A stretch of 64,000 bases of DNA from Gallionella sp. (GTDB lineage: Bacteria; Pseudomonadota; Gammaproteobacteria; Burkholderiales; Gallionellaceae). The stretch's first letter is position 1; the number at the start of each line of letters is the position of its first letter. The stretch spans positions 1,012,326 to 1,076,325 of the forward strand of contig JAQVVH010000001.1 of NCBI GenBank assembly GCA_028699065.1. Direction: 5' to 3'. Below the pieces are notes generated by a model. It was not told the DNA's origin, searched no databases, and was given only the letters and a program-made list of their open reading frames with translations. The translations under genes and the position numbers were made by a program. Positions 23,507 through 31,725 of the stretch are shown here, in pieces.

Positions 23507-25672
23507 ATGAAAATCGTTCGCGTTGCGCTTGATGTGCCGCTGGCCGGCCTGTTTGATTACACGACGCCGGTGACAGTTACGCCCGGGCAGCGGGTGCAGG
23601 TTCCGTTTGGACCACGCCAGCAGGTGGGTCTGGTGATGGAAGTGGTTGCCGATTCCGAAATTGCTTCCGACAAACTCAAACCCGCAATCCGTGTGTTGGA
23701 GGATACGCCGCCGCTGTCGCCGGCGTTGATGGCTCTGCTGAAGTTTTGCTCGGATTATTATCACTATCCACTCGGGCCGACTGTGATGACCGCGTTACCG
23801 GCACGCTTGCGTTCGGTCGAACCCTTGCCGGCCGCGCCGGTCGAGGCCTACCGTTTGTCTCCCGGGATTACGGCCGCGCAGATTGAGGCCATTCCGAAGC
23901 GCAAAACGGTGCTGCATCGTCTGCTTGCCGCATTGACCGAACGACCGTGCAGTCTCGCCGAGCTCAGGCTGATTTCGCCTTCCGCATCTGCCCAGCTGAA
24001 ACTGCTGTTGCAGTCTGAACTCGTGACTGCCTGTGCCACCGTCAAGCCCGAGCATCGCCTGGTCGGCGCACATGTGCTCACCACCGAGCAGCAGACTGCC
24101 GTGGATACGGTTGCCCGCAGCGCCGGGTTTGGCTGCTTTCTGCTGCATGGCATTACCGGCAGCGGCAAGACCGAAGTTTATGTTCATCTCATGAATCAGA
24201 CATTGCAGCGCGGCGTGCAAGTGTTGTTGCTGGTTCCCGAAATCAATCTGACGCCGCAACTCGAACAGTATTTTCGCAGCCGCTTTCCGGGCACCCGGCT
24301 GGTCAGTCTGCATAGCGGCCTAGGCGAAGCCGAGCGGATGCGGCATTGGCAGCAGGCGCAATCCGGCGAGGCCGACATTGTGTTGGGAACGCGCCTCGCC
24401 GTGTTTGCCGAGCTGCCCCGACTGGGACTGATTGTGGTGGACGAGGAGCATGACAGCTCGTTCAAACAACAGGAAGGTTTGCGCTATTCGGCGCGCGATG
24501 TCGCGATTTTTCGCGCCCGCCAATACAACATTCCAATACTCCTGGGTTCTGCAACCCCCTCTTTGGAGAGTTATCACAATGCCCTGAGCGGACGCTATCG
24601 CTTACTGCAGCTCAGCGGTCGTGCGCAATGCACCGCGCAGTTGCCTCAGATCCGCTGTCTGAATGTTAATCAGATTCCGATGCACGAAGGGGTCAGTGAA
24701 AATCTGCTGCGTGCCATTGATGAGCGTATGACGCGCGGCGAGCAAAGTCTGGTGTTCATCAATCGCCGGGGCTATGCGCCCGTGCTGATGTGCAGCGCCT
24801 GCGGTTGGCTGTCATCCTGCCGGCATTGCGCGGGCAAGCTGGTGCTGCATCTCGAAGAGCAGCGCCTGCGTTGTCACCATTGCGGCGATCAGATTCGTAT
24901 TCCCCGGGTTTGCCCGGAATGCGGCAATCCCGATTTGCATCCGCTCGGCAGCGGCACGCAGCGCATTGAAAGCGTGCTGCGCGAACGTTTCCCGCAAGCA
25001 CGAATTTTGCGGGTGGATCGCGACAGCACCCGGAGCAAGCGCGCCTGGCAGCAGATGCGCGAGCAGATTCACGCCAACGAAGTCGACATTCTGGTGGGTA
25101 CCCAGATGCTGGCCAAGGGCCATGATTTTCCGGCGCTGACGCTGGTGGGCGTGCTCAATCCGGATAGCGCTTTGTACAGCAGTGACTTTCGCGCTCCGGA
25201 GCGCTTGTTTGCCCTGCTGATGCAGGTAGCCGGTCGCGCCGGTCGTGCCGACAAGCCTGGCGAGGTGCTGATTCATACCGAGCTCCCCGACCATCCGCTT
25301 TACCGTGCCTTGCGTCAGCATGATTTTTCCGGCTGGGCGAAGGAGCAACTCGCCGAGCGTCAGGCAGCCGGATTCCCGCCATTTTTGTACCAAGCAATTT
25401 TGCGGGCTGAAGACCGGCAGAAAGCGGCGGTCTTCGACTTTCTCGAACAGGCCAGAAGAGGCGGTCTGGCGCTACATCAGCCGGTGGAAATCTACGGTGT
25501 TGTGCCCTCGGCGTTGCCGCGTCGCGCTAATCATTTTCGCGCGCAAATGCTAATCCAGTCCCACAGCCGCGCGGTTTTGCAGAAATTTCTGCAGGATTGG
25601 CAGCCCGGTCTTGCGCCTTTGGCCGGCAGGGCGTTGCGCTGGTCGCTGGATGTGGATCCGATCGAATTTTGA
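23507..25672 (+). CDS. priA: Primosomal protein N' (replication restart helicase PriA)
   Basis: PriA recognises stalled forks and reloads DnaB. The protein is 721 residues. The N-terminal DNA-binding region (VRVALDVPLAGLFDYTTP) is followed by the DEAH-type helicase: Walker A GITGSGKTEVY, DEEH in VVDEEHDSSFKQQEG, and GSATPS. The zinc region has eight cysteines in four CxxC pairs (CSACGWLSSCRHC and CHHC...CPEC). The later motifs include GTQMLAKGHDFP and LLMQVAGRAGRA. The start ATG at 23507 fits the family. Confidence 0.97.
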   Translation: MKIVRVALDVPLAGLFDYTTPVTVTPGQRVQVPFGPRQQVGLVMEVVADSEIASDKLKPAIRVLEDTPPLSPALMALLKFCSDYYHYPLGPTVMTALPARLRSVEPLPAAPVEAYRLSPGITAAQIEAIPKRKTVLHRLLAALTERPCSLAELRLISPSASAQLKLLLQSELVTACATVKPEHRLVGAHVLTTEQQTAVDTVARSAGFGCFLLHGITGSGKTEVYVHLMNQTLQRGVQVLLLVPEINLTPQLEQYFRSRFPGTRLVSLHSGLGEAERMRHWQQAQSGEADIVLGTRLAVFAELPRLGLIVVDEEHDSSFKQQEGLRYSARDVAIFRARQYNIPILLGSATPSLESYHNALSGRYRLLQLSGRAQCTAQLPQIRCLNVNQIPMHEGVSENLLRAIDERMTRGEQSLVFINRRGYAPVLMCSACGWLSSCRHCAGKLVLHLEEQRLRCHHCGDQIRIPRVCPECGNPDLHPLGSGTQRIESVLRERFPQARILRVDRDSTRSKRAWQQMREQIHANEVDILVGTQMLAKGHDFPALTLVGVLNPDSALYSSDFRAPERLFALLMQVAGRAGRADKPGEVLIHTELPDHPLYRALRQHDFSGWAKEQLAERQAAGFPPFLYQAILRAEDRQKAAVFDFLEQARRGGLALHQPVEIYGVVPSALPRRANHFRAQMLIQSHSRAVLQKFLQDWQPGLAPLAGRALRWSLDVDPIEF

Positions 25673-25677
25673 AGTCA

Positions 25678-25704
25678 CCGTGGGCAGACCCACGGCGCTA
25701 TAAT
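25678..25704 (+). promoter_or_regulatory. Palindrome abutting a TATAAT box upstream of the CxxCH membrane protein
   Basis: CCGTGGG (25678-25684) and CCCACGG (25689-25695) form a perfect 7-base dyad around CAGA, immediately upstream of TATAAT at 25699-25704. No convincing -35 box is seen; the dyad occupies that position, so it may be an operator for an activator or repressor. The coding start at 25739 is 34 bases downstream of the -10. It could alternatively act as a weak hairpin after priA, but it has no T-run. Confidence 0.4.
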
Positions 25705-25738
25705 GCGCAAAACTTTTTACTTGCCGGAAGCAATAACC

Positions 25739-26479
25739 ATGAAAGACATACAACGTTTTACCCTGAGCGACTTGACGCTGCCGATGAAGACGCTTTTCAG
25801 TGGCTATCTGTTGGCAATCGGTCTGGGGCTTCTGGTGGCGGGCGGACAAATCATGCTGACCCACGGCATGGCGGATGGCAAGCTGGGTTTGTCGGTAGAT
25901 GACATTATTTACAGCTATCACGGCAAGCACGACGGAGATAACGCTTCCAAGCTGGAAGCTAAGCTCAATGGCTCCATGAAGGACAATGCGCCTCCCGAGG
26001 TTCGCATGGCGATGATCAAATGGGCTAACAATGGTGCGCCGATAGATGAGTGGGAGGCCACTATCAAACCGCAGGTCGATCAGTACTGTGCCCCGTGCCA
26101 CGCCAACATTCCCGGGCTTGCTAACGTCAGCGACAAGAGTGTGATGGACGAAATGGTCAAAATGGACGAGGGTCAATCCTTTTCCACATTGACGCGCGTG
26201 TCACACATCCACTTGTTCGGCATCTCCTTCATCTTCTTTTTTGTGGGCTGGATTTTCAGCTACGCCAGCGGACTCTCGCAGGGCACCAAGGCCGTGCTGA
26301 TTTCTATTCCTTTTCTGTTTCTGATTGTGGATATTCTTTCCTGGTGGCTGACCAAGCTTAATCCGGGATTCGCTTGGCTTGTAATTATCGGGGGTTTTGG
26401 CTACAGCATTGCTGCCACCATCATGATCTTCACTTCGCTTTATCAGATGTGGATACTGCCCCTGCGGAAAAAGAGTTAA
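25739..26479 (+). CDS. Four-helix membrane protein with one c-type heme motif
   Basis: I do not recognise a characterised family. The 246-residue protein (start MKDIQRFTLSD) has a helix at about residues 20-40. A periplasm-sized loop of about 115 residues carries YCAPCH at 116-121, a covalent heme-binding motif. Three more helices lie at about 158-177, 184-204 and 211-237. Histidines near the second helix (SHIHLFG, 155-161) could be heme or quinone-site ligands. No signal peptide is separable from helix 1. A flavin dehydrogenase starts 7 bases downstream, so the two are probably cotranscribed and may act in one electron-transfer path. The function is unknown and the heme assignment rests on the CxxCH motif. 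Confidence 0.8.
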   Translation: MKDIQRFTLSDLTLPMKTLFSGYLLAIGLGLLVAGGQIMLTHGMADGKLGLSVDDIIYSYHGKHDGDNASKLEAKLNGSMKDNAPPEVRMAMIKWANNGAPIDEWEATIKPQVDQYCAPCHANIPGLANVSDKSVMDEMVKMDEGQSFSTLTRVSHIHLFGISFIFFFVGWIFSYASGLSQGTKAVLISIPFLFLIVDILSWWLTKLNPGFAWLVIIGGFGYSIAATIMIFTSLYQMWILPLRKKS

Positions 26480-26486
26480 ATCCCCG

Positions 26487-27908
26487 GTGATTAATCCGGA
26501 TCGGATTTTGCAAGACATCGCCGCCATTGTGTGCGGCGATGCGCTTTTGACCGGTGCTGCAGGAAAAGCCTATTGTCGAGATTGGCGTGGCCGCTTTGAG
26601 GGCGCCGCGCTCGCGGTTGTGTTTCCGGAAAATACGGCGCAGGTCAGCGCGCTCGTTCGTTTGTGTGCGGCAGAAGGCATCGCCATCGTGCCTCAGGGCG
26701 GTAATACCAGTTTGTGTGGCGGTGCCGTGCCGCTTGCGGATGGCGGCGCGCAGCTTGTGGTCAATCTCTCACGGATGAATTGCATTCGCGAAATTGACGC
26801 TACCAATTACACCATGACCGTGGAAGCTGGTTGCACGCTGGCCTCGTTGTATGAATCTGCCGCGCGTGCCGACCGATTATTCCCGCTGGGATTAACTGCC
26901 ATTGCGCCACGCTGTGAAATCGGCGGCAATCTCTCCACCAATGCTGGGGGTGTCGGTGTTTTGCGCTACGGCAGCGCACGCGATCTGGTGCTCGGGCTCG
27001 AAGTGGTATTGCCGGACGGACAAATCTGGAACGGTCTGCGCACTTTGCGCAAGGACAATACCGGCTACGACCTCAAACATCTGTTCGTTGGTGCCGAAGG
27101 TACGCTCGGTATTATCACAGCGGCGGTGCTGAAGCTGTTTCCGCGTCCGCAATCCGTGGCGACGGCCTGTGTTGCCGTGCGCGATCCTGGCGCTGCCGTC
27201 GCGCTGCTTGCGCATCTGCGCGCCACCTGTGGCGACAAAATCAGCGGGTTCGAAATTATTTCGCGTTCCTGTCTTGATCTGGTTTTCAAGCACATTGCCG
27301 GAACGCATGAACCTTTCGCACGCCGGCACGAATGGTTGGTCATTACCAAGCTGGCCGATGTATTGCCGGCACCGTTGGATGCGGCGCTACGCGATGCACT
27401 CGACTCGTTCGGTGATGGCATCATCGAGTTCGACATCACACCTGACGAGCCGAGCGCCGAGCGCTGGTGGACGTTACGTAAAAATATCAGCGATGCACAA
27501 AAAGCCGAGGGCATCAGTATCAAGCACGATGTCTCCGTGCCGGTCAGCCGCGTGGCCGACTTTATCGCCGATGCCAGCGATGCACTGCGTAACGCTTACG
27601 ATGGCATACGCATCGTTGCCTTCGGCCATCTGGGTGACGGGAATATCCACTACAACGTCTCTATGTTCGATGCCGCGCGGAACGATGATTTCATCGAACA
27701 ACACGAACACGACATCAATCGCATCGTGTACCAAGTCGTGTCCGCGCTGGACGGCAGCATCAGTGCCGAGCACGGTTTGGGCCAGCTTAAGCGTGAAGAG
27801 GTCACCCACTACAAAAGCGCGCTCGAGCTCGAACTGATGCGCCAGATCAAGCATACACTCGACCCGCGCGGACTAATGAACCCCGGGAAAGTGATCTATC
27901 CATGTTGA
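26487..27908 (+). CDS. FAD-linked oxidase, GlcD / D-2-hydroxyacid dehydrogenase type
   Basis: The protein is 473 residues from a GTG. The PCMH-type FAD-binding domain shows VPQGGNTSLCGGAVP and IGGNLSTNAGGVGVLRYG. The FAD-oxidase C-terminal domain shows FGHLGDGNIHYNV, with the metal-binding histidines, and EHGLGQLKREE. The family oxidises D-2-hydroxyacids (glycolate, lactate, 2-hydroxyglutarate) and passes electrons to quinone, a cytochrome or a flavoprotein. The substrate cannot be read from the sequence. No iron-sulfur GlcF partner is adjacent. It follows the CxxCH membrane protein by 7 bases, which could serve as its electron acceptor. Confidence 0.88.
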   Translation: MINPDRILQDIAAIVCGDALLTGAAGKAYCRDWRGRFEGAALAVVFPENTAQVSALVRLCAAEGIAIVPQGGNTSLCGGAVPLADGGAQLVVNLSRMNCIREIDATNYTMTVEAGCTLASLYESAARADRLFPLGLTAIAPRCEIGGNLSTNAGGVGVLRYGSARDLVLGLEVVLPDGQIWNGLRTLRKDNTGYDLKHLFVGAEGTLGIITAAVLKLFPRPQSVATACVAVRDPGAAVALLAHLRATCGDKISGFEIISRSCLDLVFKHIAGTHEPFARRHEWLVITKLADVLPAPLDAALRDALDSFGDGIIEFDITPDEPSAERWWTLRKNISDAQKAEGISIKHDVSVPVSRVADFIADASDALRNAYDGIRIVAFGHLGDGNIHYNVSMFDAARNDDFIEQHEHDINRIVYQVVSALDGSISAEHGLGQLKREEVTHYKSALELELMRQIKHTLDPRGLMNPGKVIYPC

Positions 27909-28033
27909 TTGTTTTTAGTGGATTTTGAGGTGCTAGGGCGAGAGATGGCGCGTATGAATATTGTAGAATGGGCGTAACATTCAGGCATACGCATAGAACA
28001 GATATTCGAATCAAACTGCAAATAGAGGAAGTT

Positions 28034-29176
28034 ATGAACAAAAATATCTTTGCACTTGCAATACTGCTGATTTTTCTGGCTGGGTGTTCGGACAAACATG
28101 GCTCTCCAGACCTATCGAAGCTATCTCTGGATCTTGAGGCGGGCAAGGCCGTCGTCCAAGATAGCTGTGCGATCTGTCATGGCATGGATGGCAAGGGGGT
28201 GGCAGGCAACATTCCCAATCTGGCGGCACAGATCGAGACCTATCTACTCAAGGCTGTGCAGGGCTATGACCATGGCAAGCGCGTCGACAGTAGCGGCAAA
28301 GTCATGAATGTCGCTGAAGGGTTGTCGCATCAGCAGTTGCGCAATGCGGTCGGCTATTACGCGAGTCTGCCGCCAGTCGTCAATCAGGCTTCCAAAGTAA
28401 AAACGGAATATTCCTACTACGAGCGCGGTAAGGCGTTGAGCAAACCTTGTGCAGCATGTCATGGTGCCGACGGGAACACGACCGTTGCAGGCGTTCCACG
28501 TTTGGCTGGACAGCATCCGCAGTACATCATCAAAGCAGTCAAGGCCTATCATGACGGCACACGCACCATGCCCTCAATGCATGCCAAGTTAGATGGACTT
28601 GCACCTGCTGATATCGAGAACATCGCGATCTACTATGCATTGAACGCTCCCAGGTCGCCCGCTAGCAAGGCGGCTAATTCGCATGAGGGTGCGCAGTTCA
28701 TCAGTTCATGTGTCAGATGTCATGGCCCATCCGGTTCCGGCGATGATTTGAGTGTGCCCAATCTGGCTGGTCAAAATGTGAAATATCTCAACACGGTGAT
28801 CAAGTCGTATCGCGACAATGTGCGTGACCATAAAGTGATGCATCAGGCGCTCGCTGGTCTGAAGGACAGCGAGATCAATATGGTGGCTACGTACTTTGCA
28901 ACCGAGCCGCCAGTCCAGACCAGCTTCGCGCCACCCGAGACAATCAATTCGCTGGTGCAGAAGTGTGATCTTTGCCACAGCCTCGGTAGCACCAACCCGG
29001 ATATGTTGACGCCCAAATTGAGCGGCCAGAATCGCGCGTATCTGATCAACGCGATGACCACCTATCGAGATGGTGATCGCGGTAATTCAGCGATGCACTC
29101 GATAAGTTCGACGATGCTCTTCGATGCCACCATAGAGGGGCTGGCAGAACATTATTCCTCGCAAGAGGCAAAATAA
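28034..29176 (+). CDS. Tetraheme c4-type cytochrome lipoprotein
   Basis: The start ATG at 28034 has a GAGGAA ribosome binding site. The 380-residue product has a lipoprotein signal ending FLAGC (Cys18), so it should be membrane-anchored and periplasm-facing or in the outer membrane. Four class I heme domains follow with CAICH (45-49), CAACH (139-143), CVRCH (226-230) and CDLCH (311-315). Each is followed by a PxLAGQ-like turn and a later methionine that may be the sixth ligand. Cytochrome c4 normally has two such domains in about 190 residues, so this looks like a doubled c4. It lies in line with two further cytochrome genes and probably passes electrons between them and another periplasmic or outer-membrane carrier. 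Confidence 0.88.
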   Translation: MNKNIFALAILLIFLAGCSDKHGSPDLSKLSLDLEAGKAVVQDSCAICHGMDGKGVAGNIPNLAAQIETYLLKAVQGYDHGKRVDSSGKVMNVAEGLSHQQLRNAVGYYASLPPVVNQASKVKTEYSYYERGKALSKPCAACHGADGNTTVAGVPRLAGQHPQYIIKAVKAYHDGTRTMPSMHAKLDGLAPADIENIAIYYALNAPRSPASKAANSHEGAQFISSCVRCHGPSGSGDDLSVPNLAGQNVKYLNTVIKSYRDNVRDHKVMHQALAGLKDSEINMVATYFATEPPVQTSFAPPETINSLVQKCDLCHSLGSTNPDMLTPKLSGQNRAYLINAMTTYRDGDRGNSAMHSISSTMLFDATIEGLAEHYSSQEAK

Positions 29177-29225
29177 GGTGCCTCTGAGCGGACTAGATTA
29201 AACATTTAAACATCAGGAGAAAATA

Positions 29226-29561
29226 ATGAAAACCAAGGTGTTGCTTTCAAGTGCAGTTTTGATGGCTTCAGTGTTCGTAACGACAGGTGCGCAAGCTGCT
29301 GTGGACGAGGCGAGCGCGAAGGATCTTTTGAATGAGAATGGATGTTTGAATTGTCATGACGTGACAAAGACCAAGACGGCTCGTTCATATAAAAAGATCG
29401 CAGCGGAGCGCAAAGGTAAGGCAGGTGCCGAGGCGGCAATCACCAAGCACCTCACTCAGCCGAGCACAGTCAAACTTGGCGGGGAAATGATCGATCATCC
29501 ACAAGTCGAAGCGGATTCTGCGCAGGTGAATAATCTGGTCAAGTGGATACTATCGCGCTGA
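29226..29561 (+). CDS. Small periplasmic monoheme cytochrome c
   Basis: A 111-residue class I cytochrome with a signal peptide ending near GAQAAVDE and one heme motif CLNCH at about residues 40-44. The mature part is small (about 87 residues) and lysine-rich, the size of a c551/c552-type electron shuttle. A late methionine in GGEMIDHP may be the sixth ligand. AGGAGA precedes the ATG. It sits 49 bases after the tetraheme gene and 93 bases before the nine-heme/cytochrome b fusion, so it is a natural soluble partner of both. Confidence 0.9.
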   Translation: MKTKVLLSSAVLMASVFVTTGAQAAVDEASAKDLLNENGCLNCHDVTKTKTARSYKKIAAERKGKAGAEAAITKHLTQPSTVKLGGEMIDHPQVEADSAQVNNLVKWILSR

Positions 29562-29654
29562 TGTAACACAGTTGCGGGGTGCGTAGTGCAGTGCTAAGCC
29601 CCCCGCCGGCTATACTGGACACGATGAATGTGCTCCAACTGTCTGGAAGAAAAA

Positions 29655-31655
29655 ATGAAAACCCTCGTGCTGTTCTCACCTATGCCAAGAGGCGTGGGTC
29701 TGTTGGCTTTTCTTGTTGCGCTCTGGTTCTCGTGTTTCTCGCTTGCGCTGGCTGCCCCGAATCAACTTACATCAAAGAGTGCGCAATGTCTCTCATGTCA
29801 TGACGGTGTAAGCGTCAAGCATACCAAGGATGCCCATGGTGAGAGGCGGGAGTTGCATGCTGTTTCGCCAGAGAAGTTTCAGAAGAGCGTGCATGCTAAT
29901 GTTGCTTGTGTGACATGCCATGTGGAGATCGAGGATGGGAAAACGCCCCACGGGATTTCGGTGACGGCCAAAAAACCAGACTGTGCGGAATGCCACATCT
30001 CTTTGTGGGTGACAGCGTTGCGGGAAGGCAAGCTGGAAGAAAAGCCTGGGCTTAAAGTGGTGATGCGCAACGTCGAAGTCTATAAGCAGTCGTCACATGC
30101 CAAACCCAACGCAGACAATCCTGATGTGCCGAATGCCACATGCCATGACTGCCATGACGACCACACTTTCAATGTCGCCCCCAGCGGCTCTGCTGAACAC
30201 GATGAGTGGCACCACGATACGCCGCGGGCTTGTGGCGAGAATTGCCACGCAGGGCAATTTGGACAGTATGTTAAATCGGTACATGGCAAAGAATTGCTAC
30301 AGAACAACAACCACAACGCGGCAGCGTGCATCGATTGCCATACGACGCACGCGATAGGCAGTCCCGCATCATCACCAATCAAGCTTGAAATCACCAAGAA
30401 CTGTGGCGGTTGCCATGAAGAGAACTTCAAGACATACCGAGCGACCTATCACGGACAAGTGAGTTCGCTCGGCTATGCATATACGGCCAAATGTTTTGAT
30501 TGTCACGGCAGCCATGATGTACGCAGAACGGATGACCCCAAGTCCAAGGTGCATCCTGACAAACGATTGAAGACTTGCCAGAAGTGCCACAACGACAAAA
30601 AGCCGGGCATGAACACCGCCACGGAAGGTTTTTTGTCGTTTAGTCCCCACGCCAATAGTCACGACTTCACAAAATATCCACAGATGTGGGTCGTGTCCAA
30701 ATTTATGATCGCCTTATTGATAGGGGTGTTCGTATTCTTCTGGCTACATTCCGCACTTTGGTACTACCGCGAATGGAAAGAGCAGAAAGAGGGCAAAGTG
30801 GGGTCCTACATCCGTGCGGGTGATCTGCCTGTGGATGAGAATAGGTTCTTCCAGCGTTTCCCATGGGGTTGGCGCGTCGCCCATCTGTTGTTCGCTTTGG
30901 TCACCATGACTTTGGTGTTGACCGGCACGATGGCACTGTTCGCTGAATCAGCTTGGGCTCCAGTGGTAGCGAAGTGGTTGGGTGGGCCGCATGCGATCAA
31001 TCACATCCATCGCATCGTTGCAGGTCTGTTCGTCGCCATCTTCTTCACGCACTTCGTGTACGTGATGCAGAAATTACTGCGTGACAAGAACTTTCGCTGG
31101 TTCGGCCCTGACTCGTTGATTCCGAACTGGAAGGACCTCAAGGATTGCTACGGCATGTTCAAGTGGTTCTTCGGCAAAGGACCGAAACCGATGTTCGATC
31201 GTTGGACATATTTCGAAAAGTTCGACTACTGGGCTGTGTTCTGGGGTGTCACCATCATCGGTACCAGCGGCTTGATGTTGGCGTTGCCGCACGTGACAGC
31301 GACTTATCTGCCGGGTTGGGTGTTTAATGTGGCGACCGTGGTGCATGCGGAGGAAGCGTTCTTGGCGGCGGTGTTCTTGTTCACGGTGCATTTCTTCAAC
31401 AACCACTTCCGTCCAGACAAATTGCCGCCACCTGATATCGTCATGTTCACCGGCGCGCAATCTTTGGATGAGTTCCGCCGCGACCACCCAGCGCAATATC
31501 AACGTCTTGTTGATACGGGCGAGTTAGAAAAGCATCTGGTTGATGCACCTTCAATGCCCATGACATTGGCATCGAAGATACTCGGCGTCGTACTGATCCT
31601 TTTCGGATTGACGTTGCTGACTTTGGTTGCTATCGGCTTTTTCGGTGGAGCATAA
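29655..31655 (+). CDS. Nine-heme cytochrome c / cytochrome b fusion (CbcL-like quinone oxidoreductase)
   Basis: This 666-residue protein has a signal peptide ending near LALAAP. The periplasmic multiheme domain has CxxCH at 45-49, 85-89, 110-114, 163-167, 225-229, 250-254, 280-284 and 308-312, plus CGENCH (CX3CH) at 193-198. A helix at 347-368 follows. The cytochrome b domain of the FdnI/HydC type has helices at about 409-430, 447-472, 525-547 and 561-583 with histidines H410, H450, H452, H466, H564 and H579. A last helix lies at 640-665. The same order, nine c hemes then an FdnI-type diheme b domain, is known in CbcL, the inner-membrane menaquinol oxidase of Geobacter metal respiration. By analogy it exchanges electrons between quinone and periplasmic cytochromes; the direction here is unknown. 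An ATG at 29628 is upstream in frame but lacks a signal-peptide-like start. Confidence 0.85.
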   Translation: MKTLVLFSPMPRGVGLLAFLVALWFSCFSLALAAPNQLTSKSAQCLSCHDGVSVKHTKDAHGERRELHAVSPEKFQKSVHANVACVTCHVEIEDGKTPHGISVTAKKPDCAECHISLWVTALREGKLEEKPGLKVVMRNVEVYKQSSHAKPNADNPDVPNATCHDCHDDHTFNVAPSGSAEHDEWHHDTPRACGENCHAGQFGQYVKSVHGKELLQNNNHNAAACIDCHTTHAIGSPASSPIKLEITKNCGGCHEENFKTYRATYHGQVSSLGYAYTAKCFDCHGSHDVRRTDDPKSKVHPDKRLKTCQKCHNDKKPGMNTATEGFLSFSPHANSHDFTKYPQMWVVSKFMIALLIGVFVFFWLHSALWYYREWKEQKEGKVGSYIRAGDLPVDENRFFQRFPWGWRVAHLLFALVTMTLVLTGTMALFAESAWAPVVAKWLGGPHAINHIHRIVAGLFVAIFFTHFVYVMQKLLRDKNFRWFGPDSLIPNWKDLKDCYGMFKWFFGKGPKPMFDRWTYFEKFDYWAVFWGVTIIGTSGLMLALPHVTATYLPGWVFNVATVVHAEEAFLAAVFLFTVHFFNNHFRPDKLPPPDIVMFTGAQSLDEFRRDHPAQYQRLVDTGELEKHLVDAPSMPMTLASKILGVVLILFGLTLLTLVAIGFFGGA

Positions 31656-31725
31656 AAAGCAACTGATCCAGCAGAGGTGACTCTTGCTGGATCAGATGTT
31701 CTTCGATCCTCACAGTGTTCAAAGA

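Noticed and set aside
29628..29657. Upstream ATG at 29628 as the start of the nine-heme fusion
   Set aside because: It would put a polar Cys-rich stretch ahead of the signal peptide; the ATG at 29655 gives a normal signal sequence.
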